Assembly (NCBI GenBank): GCA_020846935.1
Contig: JADLCY010000008.1
Span: forward strand, 124,001 to 188,000
Length of the DNA stretch: 64,000 nt
From: Gemmatimonadaceae bacterium
Lineage (GTDB): Bacteria; Gemmatimonadota; Gemmatimonadetes; Gemmatimonadales; Gemmatimonadaceae
Direction of reading: 5' to 3'
Shown: piece by piece, positions 17,532 through 24,812 of the stretch
Position numbering within the stretch: the first letter of the stretch is position 1
Layout: every line of letters starts with the position of its first letter
Position numbers and translations under genes: made by a program
Notes under the pieces: model-generated
What the model was told of the DNA's origin: nothing
The model's input: only the letters and a program-made list of their open reading frames with translations
Database searches by the model: none

Positions 17532-18503
17532 ACCGTTCCGCGTCGCCGGTTGCTCGACGACGTTCGCGCCGCCTTGCGGGCACGGCACATAAGTCTCCGA
17601 ACGGAGTCCGCGTACACGTGCAGTGGGTCAAGCGTTACGTGCGCCATCATGGGCTGCGCCACCCCGCTGAGCTTGGTGAGGAACACATGGTGGCGTTCCT
17701 CACATACCTCGCGGCCGAAGGGAAGCTTGCGCGACCCATTCAGATGCAGGCGTGAGCGCGCTCAACTTCCTGTATCGGGTCGTGCTGCGACGCGAGGTGG
17801 CTGACCTGCGCAGAGTGTTGCGCTCGACCGGCCCTCCGCGACTCCCGGCGGTGTTGTCACGCGAAGACGTCCGGCGCCTGCTCGGCGTGATGGAGGGAGA
17901 GCGGCGACTGGTGGCGTCGCTGCTGTACGGGGGCGGTTTGCGCCTGATGGAGTGCCTTCAGCTGTGGGTGAAGGATGTGGAGCTCGAGCGCAGAGAGATC
18001 CGAGTGCGCCGCGGGAAGGGTGGCAGGGACCGAGTGACCATGCTGCCCGACGCCGCGCACGCTGCTGGAGGCACAGCTTGCGCGTCTGCGAGCCCTGCAC
18101 TCTGCGGACCTGGCGCGCGGGGCGGCGCCGCGCCTTTGCCCGGCGCCTCTGTCTCGTAAGGCACCCGGTTGGGCTACGGACCTTGCCTGGCAATGGCTGT
18201 TCCCGGCCCGCCGTACCTGGCTCGACTCGATTACGGGGAAGGCGCACCGCCATCACTGGCACGAGAGTGCCGTTCAGCGGCAGATGCGGGGCGCGGTGCT
18301 GCGGTCCGGCATCGCGAAGCGCGCGACCTGTCACACGCTGCGGCACTCCTTCGCGACCCACCCTGTTGGAGGATGGTTACGACATCCGAACGGCACAGGA
18401 GTTCCTGGGTCACACGGACGTGAGCACGACGATGATCCACACACACGTGCTGAACCGGGGCAGCCTGGGAGTTCGGAGCCCTGCGGACCGGGCATCGGGT
18501 TGA
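17532..18503 (+). pseudogene. Integron integrase (IntI-type tyrosine recombinase), frameshifted
   Basis: Three reading frames joined in order give a nearly full IntI-like recombinase. Near 17532-17620 LLDDVRAALRARHISLRTES resembles the integrase N-terminus. A second frame gives WVKRYVRHHGLRHPAELGE. A third, 17755-18050, gives [17 protein letters not shown] and [15 protein letters not shown] with the catalytic Arg and Lys. A later frame gives [20 protein letters not shown], the additional helix patch specific to integron integrases, then [11 protein letters not shown] with His and Arg. After one more shift near 18360 come [20 protein letters not shown] and the end. The nucleophile segment reads TTMIHTHVL where active enzymes have TTMIYTHVL, so Tyr is replaced by His (codon 18438-18440). 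At least four frameshifts and a lost nucleophile make it inactive. Confidence 0.88.
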
Positions 18504-19021
18504 CCGCGGTGAGGAGTCCAGGCCAAGCGCGCCTGGATTGTTGTGCACGGGCAATCCGCCGATTCCCTGAGTATTGCCGCGAGGAGTGGTTGCCTGATAC
18601 GCACCGCCGCGAAGCGGATATCACGGCACCGCAAGCGTCCATATCCGGATAGCGGCGGAAGCTGAATCCGGACATGTGGTGGGCCTCTATGGTGTTGCGG
18701 CGCCTGGGGGCCCCTGATCTTCGAGTGCTGGATGATGGGCTACCGGCGGGCCTCGTCCAGGTTCTGCCGCTCGCGGAGTCGGTGTCCCCATCGCATCATT
18801 CCGCCCGAGCGCGGGGGAAGGGATTGGTCGACGCGTGCTATCGTGGCTGGGAGGCAGACTCCCTCCGCAGCCCACTAGAGAGTCAGGTCGTCACGAGCGA
18901 GGCGAGCGCTTCCAACCCCGGGCGAGCCGTCTCCACTCCGTCCGTAAGTCCTTGCGTACTCAGGCGATGAGTCAGATATTTCGGCCTCTGTTCGGCCAGC
19001 CAGTCTTCCAGCCTGTCTGCC
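18504..19021. other. Intergenic region between dead integrase and R-M genes
   Basis: A 518-base stretch of mixed composition. It starts with a short inverted repeat, TCCAGGC and GCCTGGA around 18520-18540, that could be a weak terminator for the integrase. I see no attI-type GTTRRRY core, no ribosome site before the methyltransferase and no convincing gene. A minus-strand frame of 46 codons beginning at 19023, exactly opposite the methyltransferase ATG, was considered and not accepted. Confidence 0.4.
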
Positions 19022-20404
19022 ATGAAAGGATTCGTACCAACACCGGCAGGCATTGTCGACCGGCTGGTCGAGAAGCTCATGGCCGGAGTTTCCGATCCCC
19101 GAGACCTGCGCGTCCTGGACCCAGGCTGCGGCGAAGGCGAATTCATCGAGGGTCTGCTGCGCTATTGTGAGCGCCATCGACTCTCAAGACCTCGAATCGT
19201 TGGCATTGAATTGGATCCGGGCCGCGCGAGCGTCGCTCGGCAGCGATTCTCGAACGTGAGCGAAGTTGAGATTCGGGAAGCGGATTTCCTAGTTCCGTCG
19301 ACGGAGAGGTTCGAACTAATAGTTGGCAATCCGCCCTACGTCTCGATTCTCGAGTTGAGTCAAGTCGAGCGCTCGCATTTTCGTCACGCCTACGAATCGG
19401 CCCGCGGACGATTCGACCTATACGTCCTCTTTTTCGAGCAGGCGATGCGGATGCTCGCGACTGGTGGACGACTCGTCTTCATTACGCCTGAGAAGTATCT
19501 CTACGTCGAGAGCGCTCGCGGACTGCGCAAACTCCTTCTGTCCCGCCACGTGAGCGAGCTCCACTTCGCGGACGAAAGCACCTTTGGCGCGCTCGTGACC
19601 TATCCGCTAGTTACGACCGTCAGCGCCGAAGGCAGCCTCGCTCCAACGCGAGTCATAGATCGCGACGGAACAGAGCGGGACGTGCGCCTCGAGTCAGCCG
19701 ATTCCTGGTTGCCTACGGTCAGAGGCCACACCTCAAGCGACCATCGAGGCCTCGTTCTCGGCGACGTAGCACTGCGCGTTAGTTGCGGCGTAGCCACCGG
19801 CGCGGACCAGGTCTTTGTCGTGCGCGCAACTGCGCTTAGCCCCGCGCTCACTCGTTTTGCGCATCCAACTCTTTCTGGGCGACAGATTGCGCTGGACCGT
19901 GGGATCGCTAGTGATCACGTGATGCTTGCGCCCTACGATGACACCGGTCGGCTGCTTCCAGAATCATCTCTTGGAGTGTTGGGGGCATATCTCAACGAGC
20001 CCAGTCGACGTGCTCAACTTGAGCGACGCACCTGTACGGCTAGGAAGAAGTGGTTCGCCTTTCACGACAATCTTCCTTTGGATGTGATCTTGCGGCCGAA
20101 GTTGCTTTGTAAGGATATCACGGAGACTCCGTTCTTTGTCGTTGACGAGGCCGGCTTAGTCGTTCCGAGGCATTCAGTTTACTATGTCGTTCCCGTCGAC
20201 CCGAGCGATCTGGGGCCGCTAGCCTCATACCTGAATTCTGCGGAGGCACGGGACTGGATGCGCTCTCACTGCCAGCGCGCCGCCAAGGGATTCTTGAGGA
20301 TGCAGAGCCATACGCTGAAGCAGCTTCCGCTTCCACCGTCCTTCGCTGCGAAGCTCAGGGGGCTGCCTTCACTCTCGACTCAACTTGAGGCACGGCTGGC
20401 TTGA
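19022..20404 (+). CDS. Adenine-specific DNA methyltransferase (Eco57I/TaqI-like)
   Basis: A 460-residue N6-adenine methyltransferase. SAM motif I is DPGCGEGEF (33-41), the acidic motif II is GIELDP, and catalytic motif IV is NPPYVS (103-108), the gamma-class order seen in M.TaqI. The C-terminal half (about 230-460) resembles a target-recognition domain, with KKWFAFHDN, LLCKDITETPFFV and LKQLPLPP near the end. It protects host DNA from the endonuclease encoded next. The stop overlaps the restriction gene by four bases (TTGA). Codon use is visibly less GC-biased than the surrounding chromosome, suggesting acquisition. The recognition sequence cannot be read from sequence. Confidence 0.9.
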   Translation: MKGFVPTPAGIVDRLVEKLMAGVSDPRDLRVLDPGCGEGEFIEGLLRYCERHRLSRPRIVGIELDPGRASVARQRFSNVSEVEIREADFLVPSTERFELIVGNPPYVSILELSQVERSHFRHAYESARGRFDLYVLFFEQAMRMLATGGRLVFITPEKYLYVESARGLRKLLLSRHVSELHFADESTFGALVTYPLVTTVSAEGSLAPTRVIDRDGTERDVRLESADSWLPTVRGHTSSDHRGLVLGDVALRVSCGVATGADQVFVVRATALSPALTRFAHPTLSGRQIALDRGIASDHVMLAPYDDTGRLLPESSLGVLGAYLNEPSRRAQLERRTCTARKKWFAFHDNLPLDVILRPKLLCKDITETPFFVVDEAGLVVPRHSVYYVVPVDPSDLGPLASYLNSAEARDWMRSHCQRAAKGFLRMQSHTLKQLPLPPSFAAKLRGLPSLSTQLEARLA

Positions 20405-21180
20405 CCACTCCGTTTGACGCTGCCATCGAGGCGATTCAGAAAGCTGGCTATCACAACCATCGCCTCGAAGGTCACTCCGACATCGTCAGCCAGGGCATAT
20501 TCTCCGACCTTGTCGCGTCATGCCCAGCGTTCCGTGCCGACGTCGAGTCGGGAAAGGTTCAGGTCTGGAAGAACGTATCGTCACCCGGCGACCGAGAGCG
20601 CCGCGTCGACCTTTTCGTTGGCGAGCCGGGCGCCGAGGGACAACCCAACATGGCCAAGTGCCGGCTTGCCGTTGAGAACAAGTCCGTCATTACAGCGCAC
20701 CGGAACCGGACAAACAGGTTTGACGATCTCAAGAAAGTCGTCGCTGCGATACAGGGCGAGCGCCCGGAGGCGCTGCTGATCGCAACTGTTCTCATCGGAC
20801 TCTCGGGCCGCGTCTTGAACATCCCCGACCAGGTTCACAAGTTCTATCGTGATCGCGAGGACGAGTTCGACCGAGATGTTCTGCCTCGGCTTTCAACGGG
20901 AGACGAGAGCCTGTTTGACGAGTTCAACTGGGCCATCAGCAGCAACCGCTCGTCGGAGCCGAAGAAGACACTTGAGCTTTTTCAGACGCTGCCGACGCGA
21001 GGGTCGGCGCAGACCCATTTGACCGCTTACGACTCGGTACTGCTTGTTCCAGTCCGGATCGATAATGTTCATCCACCGGAGCTGCCGCGGCCAAACGCAC
21101 TCGGTATCGATGTTGATGCTGAGTACGCTGCCTTCATCGACAGAACATGCAAGGCGTACACAGCGCGATGGCACATGTAG
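20401..21180 (+). CDS. Probable type II restriction endonuclease partner
   Basis: A 259-residue protein, TTG start at 20401 overlapping the methyltransferase stop. A PD-(D/E)xK nuclease core is likely: D70 in RRVDLFVGEP and E92-N-K94 in LAVENKS. The flanking YHNHRLEGHSDIVSQG and RTNRFDDLKKVV have no named family I can give with confidence. The position, coupling and nuclease motif support a restriction endonuclease that cuts unmodified DNA at the site protected by the upstream enzyme. Composition is as low in GC3 as its partner. An IS3 element begins about 65 bases after its stop. Confidence 0.7.
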   Translation: MTTPFDAAIEAIQKAGYHNHRLEGHSDIVSQGIFSDLVASCPAFRADVESGKVQVWKNVSSPGDRERRVDLFVGEPGAEGQPNMAKCRLAVENKSVITAHRNRTNRFDDLKKVVAAIQGERPEALLIATVLIGLSGRVLNIPDQVHKFYRDREDEFDRDVLPRLSTGDESLFDEFNWAISSNRSSEPKKTLELFQTLPTRGSAQTHLTAYDSVLLVPVRIDNVHPPELPRPNALGIDVDAEYAAFIDRTCKAYTARWHM

Positions 21181-21244
21181 GGCGCGCGTAGCGGCCGTTC
21201 TAGGGTGCGACCTAGCAGTGGGTTGCTGCTGCCGCCGCACTGGG

Positions 21245-21271
21245 GAGAAGTGGTCCCGGATTTCTGAACAG
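21245..21271 (+). repeat. IS3 left inverted repeat
   Basis: Starts GAGAAGTGG and ends CTGAACAG. It matches the reverse complement of the right end at 22 of 27 positions. Confidence 0.85.
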
Positions 21272-21336
21272 GTGAGATAGCTGGACCGGCGGGCTCCACG
21301 AGCGAGATTACGCTCCTTGAGTCAGGAGACCGCATC

Positions 21337-21642
21337 ATGGCCAGACGTACCCGCCGCAATCACGCCCCAGCCTTCAAGGCCAAGGTCGCCCTCGCGGCGA
21401 TCCGCCACGAAGGCACCATCGCCGAGTTGGCGAAACGATTCGATGTCCACCCCGCCCAGGTGACGGCCTGGAAAGAGCAATTGCTCAGCGGTGCCGTCGA
21501 CGTCTTTGGTGGCGGCGGCCGTTCAACCGAGCCGCCCATCGACGTGACCACGCTCCACGCCAAGATTGGCGAACTGGCGCTGGAGAATGATTTTTTAGAA
21601 CGCGCGCTCGGCAAGGCCGGCCTGCTGAGCGCCAAGCGATGA
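21337..21642 (+). CDS. IS3-family transposase OrfA
   Basis: A 101-residue DNA-binding subunit. The N-terminal helix-turn-helix is clear ([39 protein letters not shown]), followed by a [10 protein letters not shown] turn and a leucine-zipper-like segment ([19 protein letters not shown]) that mediates oligomerisation. OrfA and OrfB overlap by ATGA in the -1 frame. IS3 elements often make an OrfAB fusion by -1 frameshifting, but no A-rich slippery site is seen here, so reinitiation is equally likely. Confidence 0.93.
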   Translation: MARRTRRNHAPAFKAKVALAAIRHEGTIAELAKRFDVHPAQVTAWKEQLLSGAVDVFGGGGRSTEPPIDVTTLHAKIGELALENDFLERALGKAGLLSAKR

Positions 21643-22466
21643 TCGACCGGACTCACCCGCTGCCGATTGCCCGGCAGGCCGCGGCGTTGGGGATCAGTCG
21701 AGGCGCGGTGTACTACAAGCCGCGACCACCGTCGGCGTTCGATCTCGCCCTGATGCGTCGGATCGATGCGGTCCACCTGGAGATGCCGTGGTTCGGGGCG
21801 CGCGGGATCAGGCGCGTTCTCAGGAAAGAGTACCCTGGTTTGGGCCGCCGCCGGATCGGGACCCTGATGCGCACCATGGGGCTCAGCGCGATCGCGCCGC
21901 AGCCGGGCACCAGCCGTCGTCATCGGGCGCATCCGGTGTATCCGTACCTGCTCAGGCAGCGCGTGATCACGCGACCGAACGAAGTCTGGGCGATGGACAT
22001 CACCTACATCCCGATGGCGCGGGGCTTCGTGTATCTCGCGGCGGTCATGGACTGGGCCAGCCGACGGGTGCTCAGCTGGCGGCTCTCGCTCACGCTCGAC
22101 AGCGCGTTCTGCGTCGAGGCCGTGCAAGAAGCGATCACGCGCTACGGCCGGCCGGAGATCTTCAACACCGACCAGGGCGTGCAGTTCACCAGTGCCGCGT
22201 TCACCGGTCTCCTGCTCAACCACAACATCCGGATCAGCATGGATGGGCGCGGGTGCTGGCGCGACAACATCTTCGTCGAGCGCCTCTGGCGGACTCTCAA
22301 GTACGAGGAGGTCTATCTGCACGCGTACGACTCGGTCTCTGCGGCACAAGCCGGGATCGCGCGCTATCTCACCCTCTACAACTCCCGTCGTCCCCATTCC
22401 AGCCTCGCCGACCACACCCCGGACGAAGCATACTTCCTCCCGCTGTCACTCCCCGTGGCAGCTTAA
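21639..22466 (+). CDS. IS3-family transposase OrfB (DDE integrase core)
   Basis: A 275-residue catalytic subunit with an N-terminal HTH_21 region ([10 protein letters not shown]-like [11 protein letters not shown], then [14 protein letters not shown]) and an rve integrase domain. The DDE triad is intact: Asp in WAMDITYIP, Asp in FNTDQGVQF and Glu in [13 protein letters not shown]. It catalyses transposition of this element. The gene is full length. Confidence 0.95.
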   Translation: MIDRTHPLPIARQAAALGISRGAVYYKPRPPSAFDLALMRRIDAVHLEMPWFGARGIRRVLRKEYPGLGRRRIGTLMRTMGLSAIAPQPGTSRRHRAHPVYPYLLRQRVITRPNEVWAMDITYIPMARGFVYLAAVMDWASRRVLSWRLSLTLDSAFCVEAVQEAITRYGRPEIFNTDQGVQFTSAAFTGLLLNHNIRISMDGRGCWRDNIFVERLWRTLKYEEVYLHAYDSVSAAQAGIARYLTLYNSRRPHSSLADHTPDEAYFLPLSLPVAA

Positions 22467-22502
22467 CCCCGCTCGCCGATCCCGTTAACTCACGCCCTTA
22501 GG

Positions 22503-22529
22503 CTGTACAGAAAAGCGGAGCCACTTCTC
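22503..22529 (-). repeat. IS3 right inverted repeat
   Basis: Reads CTGTACAG inward to CCACTTCTC outward on the plus strand; its reverse complement is the partner of the left repeat. Confidence 0.85.
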
Positions 22530-22667
22530 TACGTCCATGCCGCGAGGCTTCTGGACACATGGGAAGGCGCAGTCGACGCTCTTGCCCGTTTGAAGGCGTT
22601 GTCTCAACTAGACGCCTTTGTGCTAGGGAAGCCAACCAGCCAAGAGATTGTCGCGCTCTTTGCGTGA
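22530..22667 (+). pseudogene. 3' remnant of an ORF cut by the IS3 element
   Basis: A 45-codon open segment starting directly at the IS3 end: LLDTWEGAVDALARLKALSQ is followed by LDAFVLGKPTSQEIVALFA and a TGA at 22665. Regular helix-like composition and the same modest GC3 as the R-M genes suggest a real C-terminus. The 5' part is missing and is not found on the other side of the IS. It ends 49 bases before the attC site, as a cassette gene would. The family is not recognised. Confidence 0.4.
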
Positions 22668-22716
22668 GCATGCCTCCAGGAGACTGCTTCACGGCGATGT
22701 ACTGGCATGTGCTGCT

Positions 22717-22801
22717 ACCTAACAGTCGACTGCACCTGACAGTCGTTCGGGGCGGGCCGGCTTTCATCCCCTCGGCTGCAGGTGAGCCGGCGCCGTTGGG
22801 C
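22717..22801 (+). other. Integron attC recombination site
   Basis: An 85-base imperfect palindrome with all attC parts. R'' is ACCTAAC (22717-22723, consensus RYYYAAC) and R' is GTTGGGC (22795-22801, consensus GTTRRRY). L'' GACTGCACC (22728-22736) pairs with L' GGTGAGCC (22781-22788) leaving G22732 unpaired, the extrahelical base that sets attC strand polarity; the stem extends through CTGCACCTG against CAGGTGAG. Orientation places its cassette gene on the left, on the plus strand, moving away from the integrase remnant. Confidence 0.75.
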
Positions 22802-22976
22802 GCTCATCGTGGAGACGAGGTGTGGAACTTACTCCTGGCTATTGCTATTCTCGCCGGCGTGAAGGGCTGGCACCGGCGTGACTTCCGCCCGCTGCCCTTG
22901 TCCACGAGAAGCAGCGCCGAGTTGAGGTATCGCTTGGCCTGGAGGCGCGCCGGCGGAATCGCGGCGTCGGTCTTGA

Positions 22977-23135
22977 GCGCATGCAGCAGATCATGCGCCA
23001 GAAGTGGTTGCCACAGAGTTCTGGCGTGGGTACCTGCGAGAGCAACCGCTGGTCAAGCTCGGGAAGGCCAAAGCTGCAACCGTGATGGCTCGGTGGGCTC
23101 CCAGCCTCGCCGAGAGAATCGTGAAGCGTGGGTGA
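22977..23135 (+). pseudogene. 3' remnant of a possible cassette ORF
   Basis: A 52-codon open segment whose second half reads like a genuine protein end (EFWRGYLREQPLVKLGKAKA, then TVMARWAPSLAERIVKRG and TGA). The tail is reminiscent of some short-chain dehydrogenase C-termini, but that is a guess. An in-frame stop at 22974 cuts off anything upstream, and other frames do not clearly continue it, so the gene is decayed. Its stop lies six bases before the attC-like repeat at 23142. Confidence 0.35.
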
Positions 23136-23141
23136 CATGCC

Positions 23142-23219
23142 GCCCAATACCTCCATCGAGTGGACGGCTTCCGGCTGGCTCCGCATGCCTCCGGTCGCCG
23201 TTGATATCGAGCGTTCGGC
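23142..23219 (+). other. Decayed attC-like site
   Basis: A 78-base segment with degenerate ends: GCCCAAT at the left (one off RYYYAAC) and GTTCGGC at the right (one off GTTRRRY). Between them TCGA, ACGGC and CCGG blocks of the left arm find complements in the right arm (CCGG, GCCGT, TCGA), giving a bulged stem. It lies 418 bases beyond the first attC core, a normal cassette spacing, and in the same orientation. Both core boxes are one base off consensus, so it is probably inactive. Confidence 0.45.
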
Positions 23220-23534
23220 CTGTCACCGGGTAGGGAGATCAAGTCGCAGGCGTGTAGTGAACGCGCGCACCAGTGGGGTGAGCTTGACGCCCTACACCTC
23301 CGACGCCAGGCGCGGCGGGAGGTTGACGTTGAGCCTTGGGAGGTGCGGCATCCCGTTCCGCACGCGTCCATCCTCGTCGTTCCCGTGCGACTGCCCACAG
23401 TTGTTCGACGAAGGTGTCTCGCCAGCCTCCGCGCCGGGCCAGGGCGACGCCGCCCAGGACCAACGCAACGAGGCTCAAGCGACGCTGCTTCCCGCAAACG
23501 CCGCGACTAGCTTGCATCATCGCGGAGCGCCGTC
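23220..23534. other. Intergenic region, right edge of the island
   Basis: A 315-base stretch in which I find no gene that reads convincingly on either strand. Minus-strand frames starting near 23520 are Arg-rich. A GTTGAGC near 23328 fits the attC core consensus but has no partner R'' box. Confidence 0.4.
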
Positions 23535-24011
23535 ATGTCCCTGTACCAGCGCGACTTCATCCTTCGACTCATCGAGGCCGTTGGCGCCACGCTCCGCCGC
23601 GCCCTCAAACGCCGCGAAGAGAACGACCTCGCCGGCGCGCGGCAGGAGATTGCCCTGACCATCGGTGAAGTCCTTGGCCCGGGCGCCGCGATGGTGCCGA
23701 TGGTCGATGCCACCACGGCGGCGAACCTGGTGTCCGACCCACAACGGCTCGCACTCTACTGCCAGCTCCTGGAGGCAGACGCCGAGTTGCTGTCCGCGAT
23801 GGGTCAGACCGATCGCGCCGCGGCCGTCGCGCGCCGGGCAACGGAGCTGCTGCTGGAACTGGTGCTCAGGCGCGTCGAGCTGCCTGACGACACCATTGCG
23901 CGCATACAAACGCTGGTGCAACGCACCGACGTGGCATCGCTCGGCCCGCGCTACCGTGACGCGGCCGCGGCCGCGATGCGCCTCACCTCGGCGCCGACGC
24001 GCACGAACTGA
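23535..24011 (+). CDS. DUF6483-like hypothetical protein
   Basis: A 158-residue, nearly all-helical soluble protein. The opening MSLYQRDFILRLIEAVGATL resembles the start of DUF6483 proteins of Firmicutes and Gemmatimonadota, which are of unknown function. No signal peptide, membrane helix or catalytic motif is visible. It is the first gene right of the island with chromosome-like codon use, and its stop abuts the stop of the convergent cyclase gene. Confidence 0.55.
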   Translation: MSLYQRDFILRLIEAVGATLRRALKRREENDLAGARQEIALTIGEVLGPGAAMVPMVDATTAANLVSDPQRLALYCQLLEADAELLSAMGQTDRAAAVARRATELLLELVLRRVELPDDTIARIQTLVQRTDVASLGPRYRDAAAAAMRLTSAPTRTN

Positions 24012-24812
24012 TCAGCGGCGCGGGATGAGGGCGATCGCGCGCAGCGGCCCGCCGGAACCGCCCTCGATCTTCATTGGCAGCGCGATCACCGTCGCACCGG
24101 TTGCGGGCAGCAGGTTGACGTTGGCGAGGTTCTCCAGCCCGATCACCCCGGCGCTCGCCGCCACCTGGTGCACGATGAAGTCCCTGGACGCCCCATAGTC
24201 GATGGAGGCCACGTCCGCACCTAACGCGGACACCCTGCGCTCGTGCACGAGCAATCGGGCCGCGTCTTCACCATAGCTGGGAAAGTGAAGCCGCGACGCG
24301 TCGCCGCGGGTGTCGTCCCCGAGATAGCGCCGAGCGTCGGGCCACCGCGCCGACCACCCGGTGCGAAGCACCACGATCGCTCCCACCGGCACTCGGCCGT
24401 TTGTGCGCTCCCAGGCCAGAACGTCGGCCCGGGTGAGCCGATAGTCCGCGTCGCGCGCTGCCCTCGCGCCGACATCGATCACCACCGCGGGCCCCAGAAA
24501 GCGCTCGATCGGAATCCGATCGCTGGTGAGTCCATCCTTCGCGAAATGGATCGGCGCATCGAGATGCGTACCGCCGTGCTCCGGCGCGGAGAACCCGTTG
24601 GCCGAATAGAACCATCCACCGGGCGTGGGGCCGAACGCGAAGGATTCGAGACGAAAGCCCGACGGCGAGGTGGGCCAGTACAGGGTGCGGTTGTTGAACG
24701 CATGCGTGAGGTCGACGATGCGGAAACGCGAGAGGTCGAGCCCCTGGGCCTCGACGCGGCCGGAGACGAGCAGGCACACGGCGCCGGCGATCATCGTGGT
24801 TCGGCAGTTCAC
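24012..24812 (-). CDS. Exported cyclase-family (kynurenine formamidase-like) hydrolase
   Basis: A 266-residue exported metal-dependent hydrolase. Start at GTG 24812 is supported by GGAGGT five bases upstream and overlaps the NhaC stop (GTGA); ATG 24794 is the alternative. Signal peptide MIAGAVCLLVSGRVEAQ. The cyclase/formamidase motif HGGTHLDAPIHF is present with its His and Asp ligands, along with VDLTHAF and SIDYGASRDFIVHQ. Known members hydrolyse N-formylkynurenine, isatin or cyclic amides. Coupling to an Na+/H+ antiporter suggests co-expression but no shared pathway can be inferred. Confidence 0.85.
   Translation of the reverse strand: MNCRTTMIAGAVCLLVSGRVEAQGLDLSRFRIVDLTHAFNNRTLYWPTSPSGFRLESFAFGPTPGGWFYSANGFSAPEHGGTHLDAPIHFAKDGLTSDRIPIERFLGPAVVIDVGARAARDADYRLTRADVLAWERTNGRVPVGAIVVLRTGWSARWPDARRYLGDDTRGDASRLHFPSYGEDAARLLVHERRVSALGADVASIDYGASRDFIVHQVAASAGVIGLENLANVNLLPATGATVIALPMKIEGGSGGPLRAIALIPRR

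Larger units (their letters stand above)
21245..22529 (+). mobile_element. IS3-family insertion sequence
   Basis: A complete element of about 1.29 kb: OrfA and OrfB transposase genes between imperfect 27-base inverted repeats that match at 22 of 27 positions and share an outer GAGAAGTGG. Both reading frames are intact, so it may be active. No clear direct repeat is visible at its ends. It lies between the restriction gene and a truncated ORF followed by an attC site, so it interrupted the island. Confidence 0.88.

Noticed and set aside
18883-19023. Minus-strand ORF opposite the methyltransferase start, possible R-M controller
   Set aside because: It lacks a recognisable helix-turn-helix and its codons are not biased; it may be a chance frame.
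21205-21245. Truncated attC just before the IS3 (ACCTAGC with a CAGTG/CACTG stem)
   Set aside because: The box is off consensus, the other half is missing and no R' is found after the IS.
22559-23233. Plus-strand 224-codon ORF across the cassette remnants
   Set aside because: It runs through the attC site and both decayed segments, is rich in Arg, Cys and Ser, and has no homology-like pattern.
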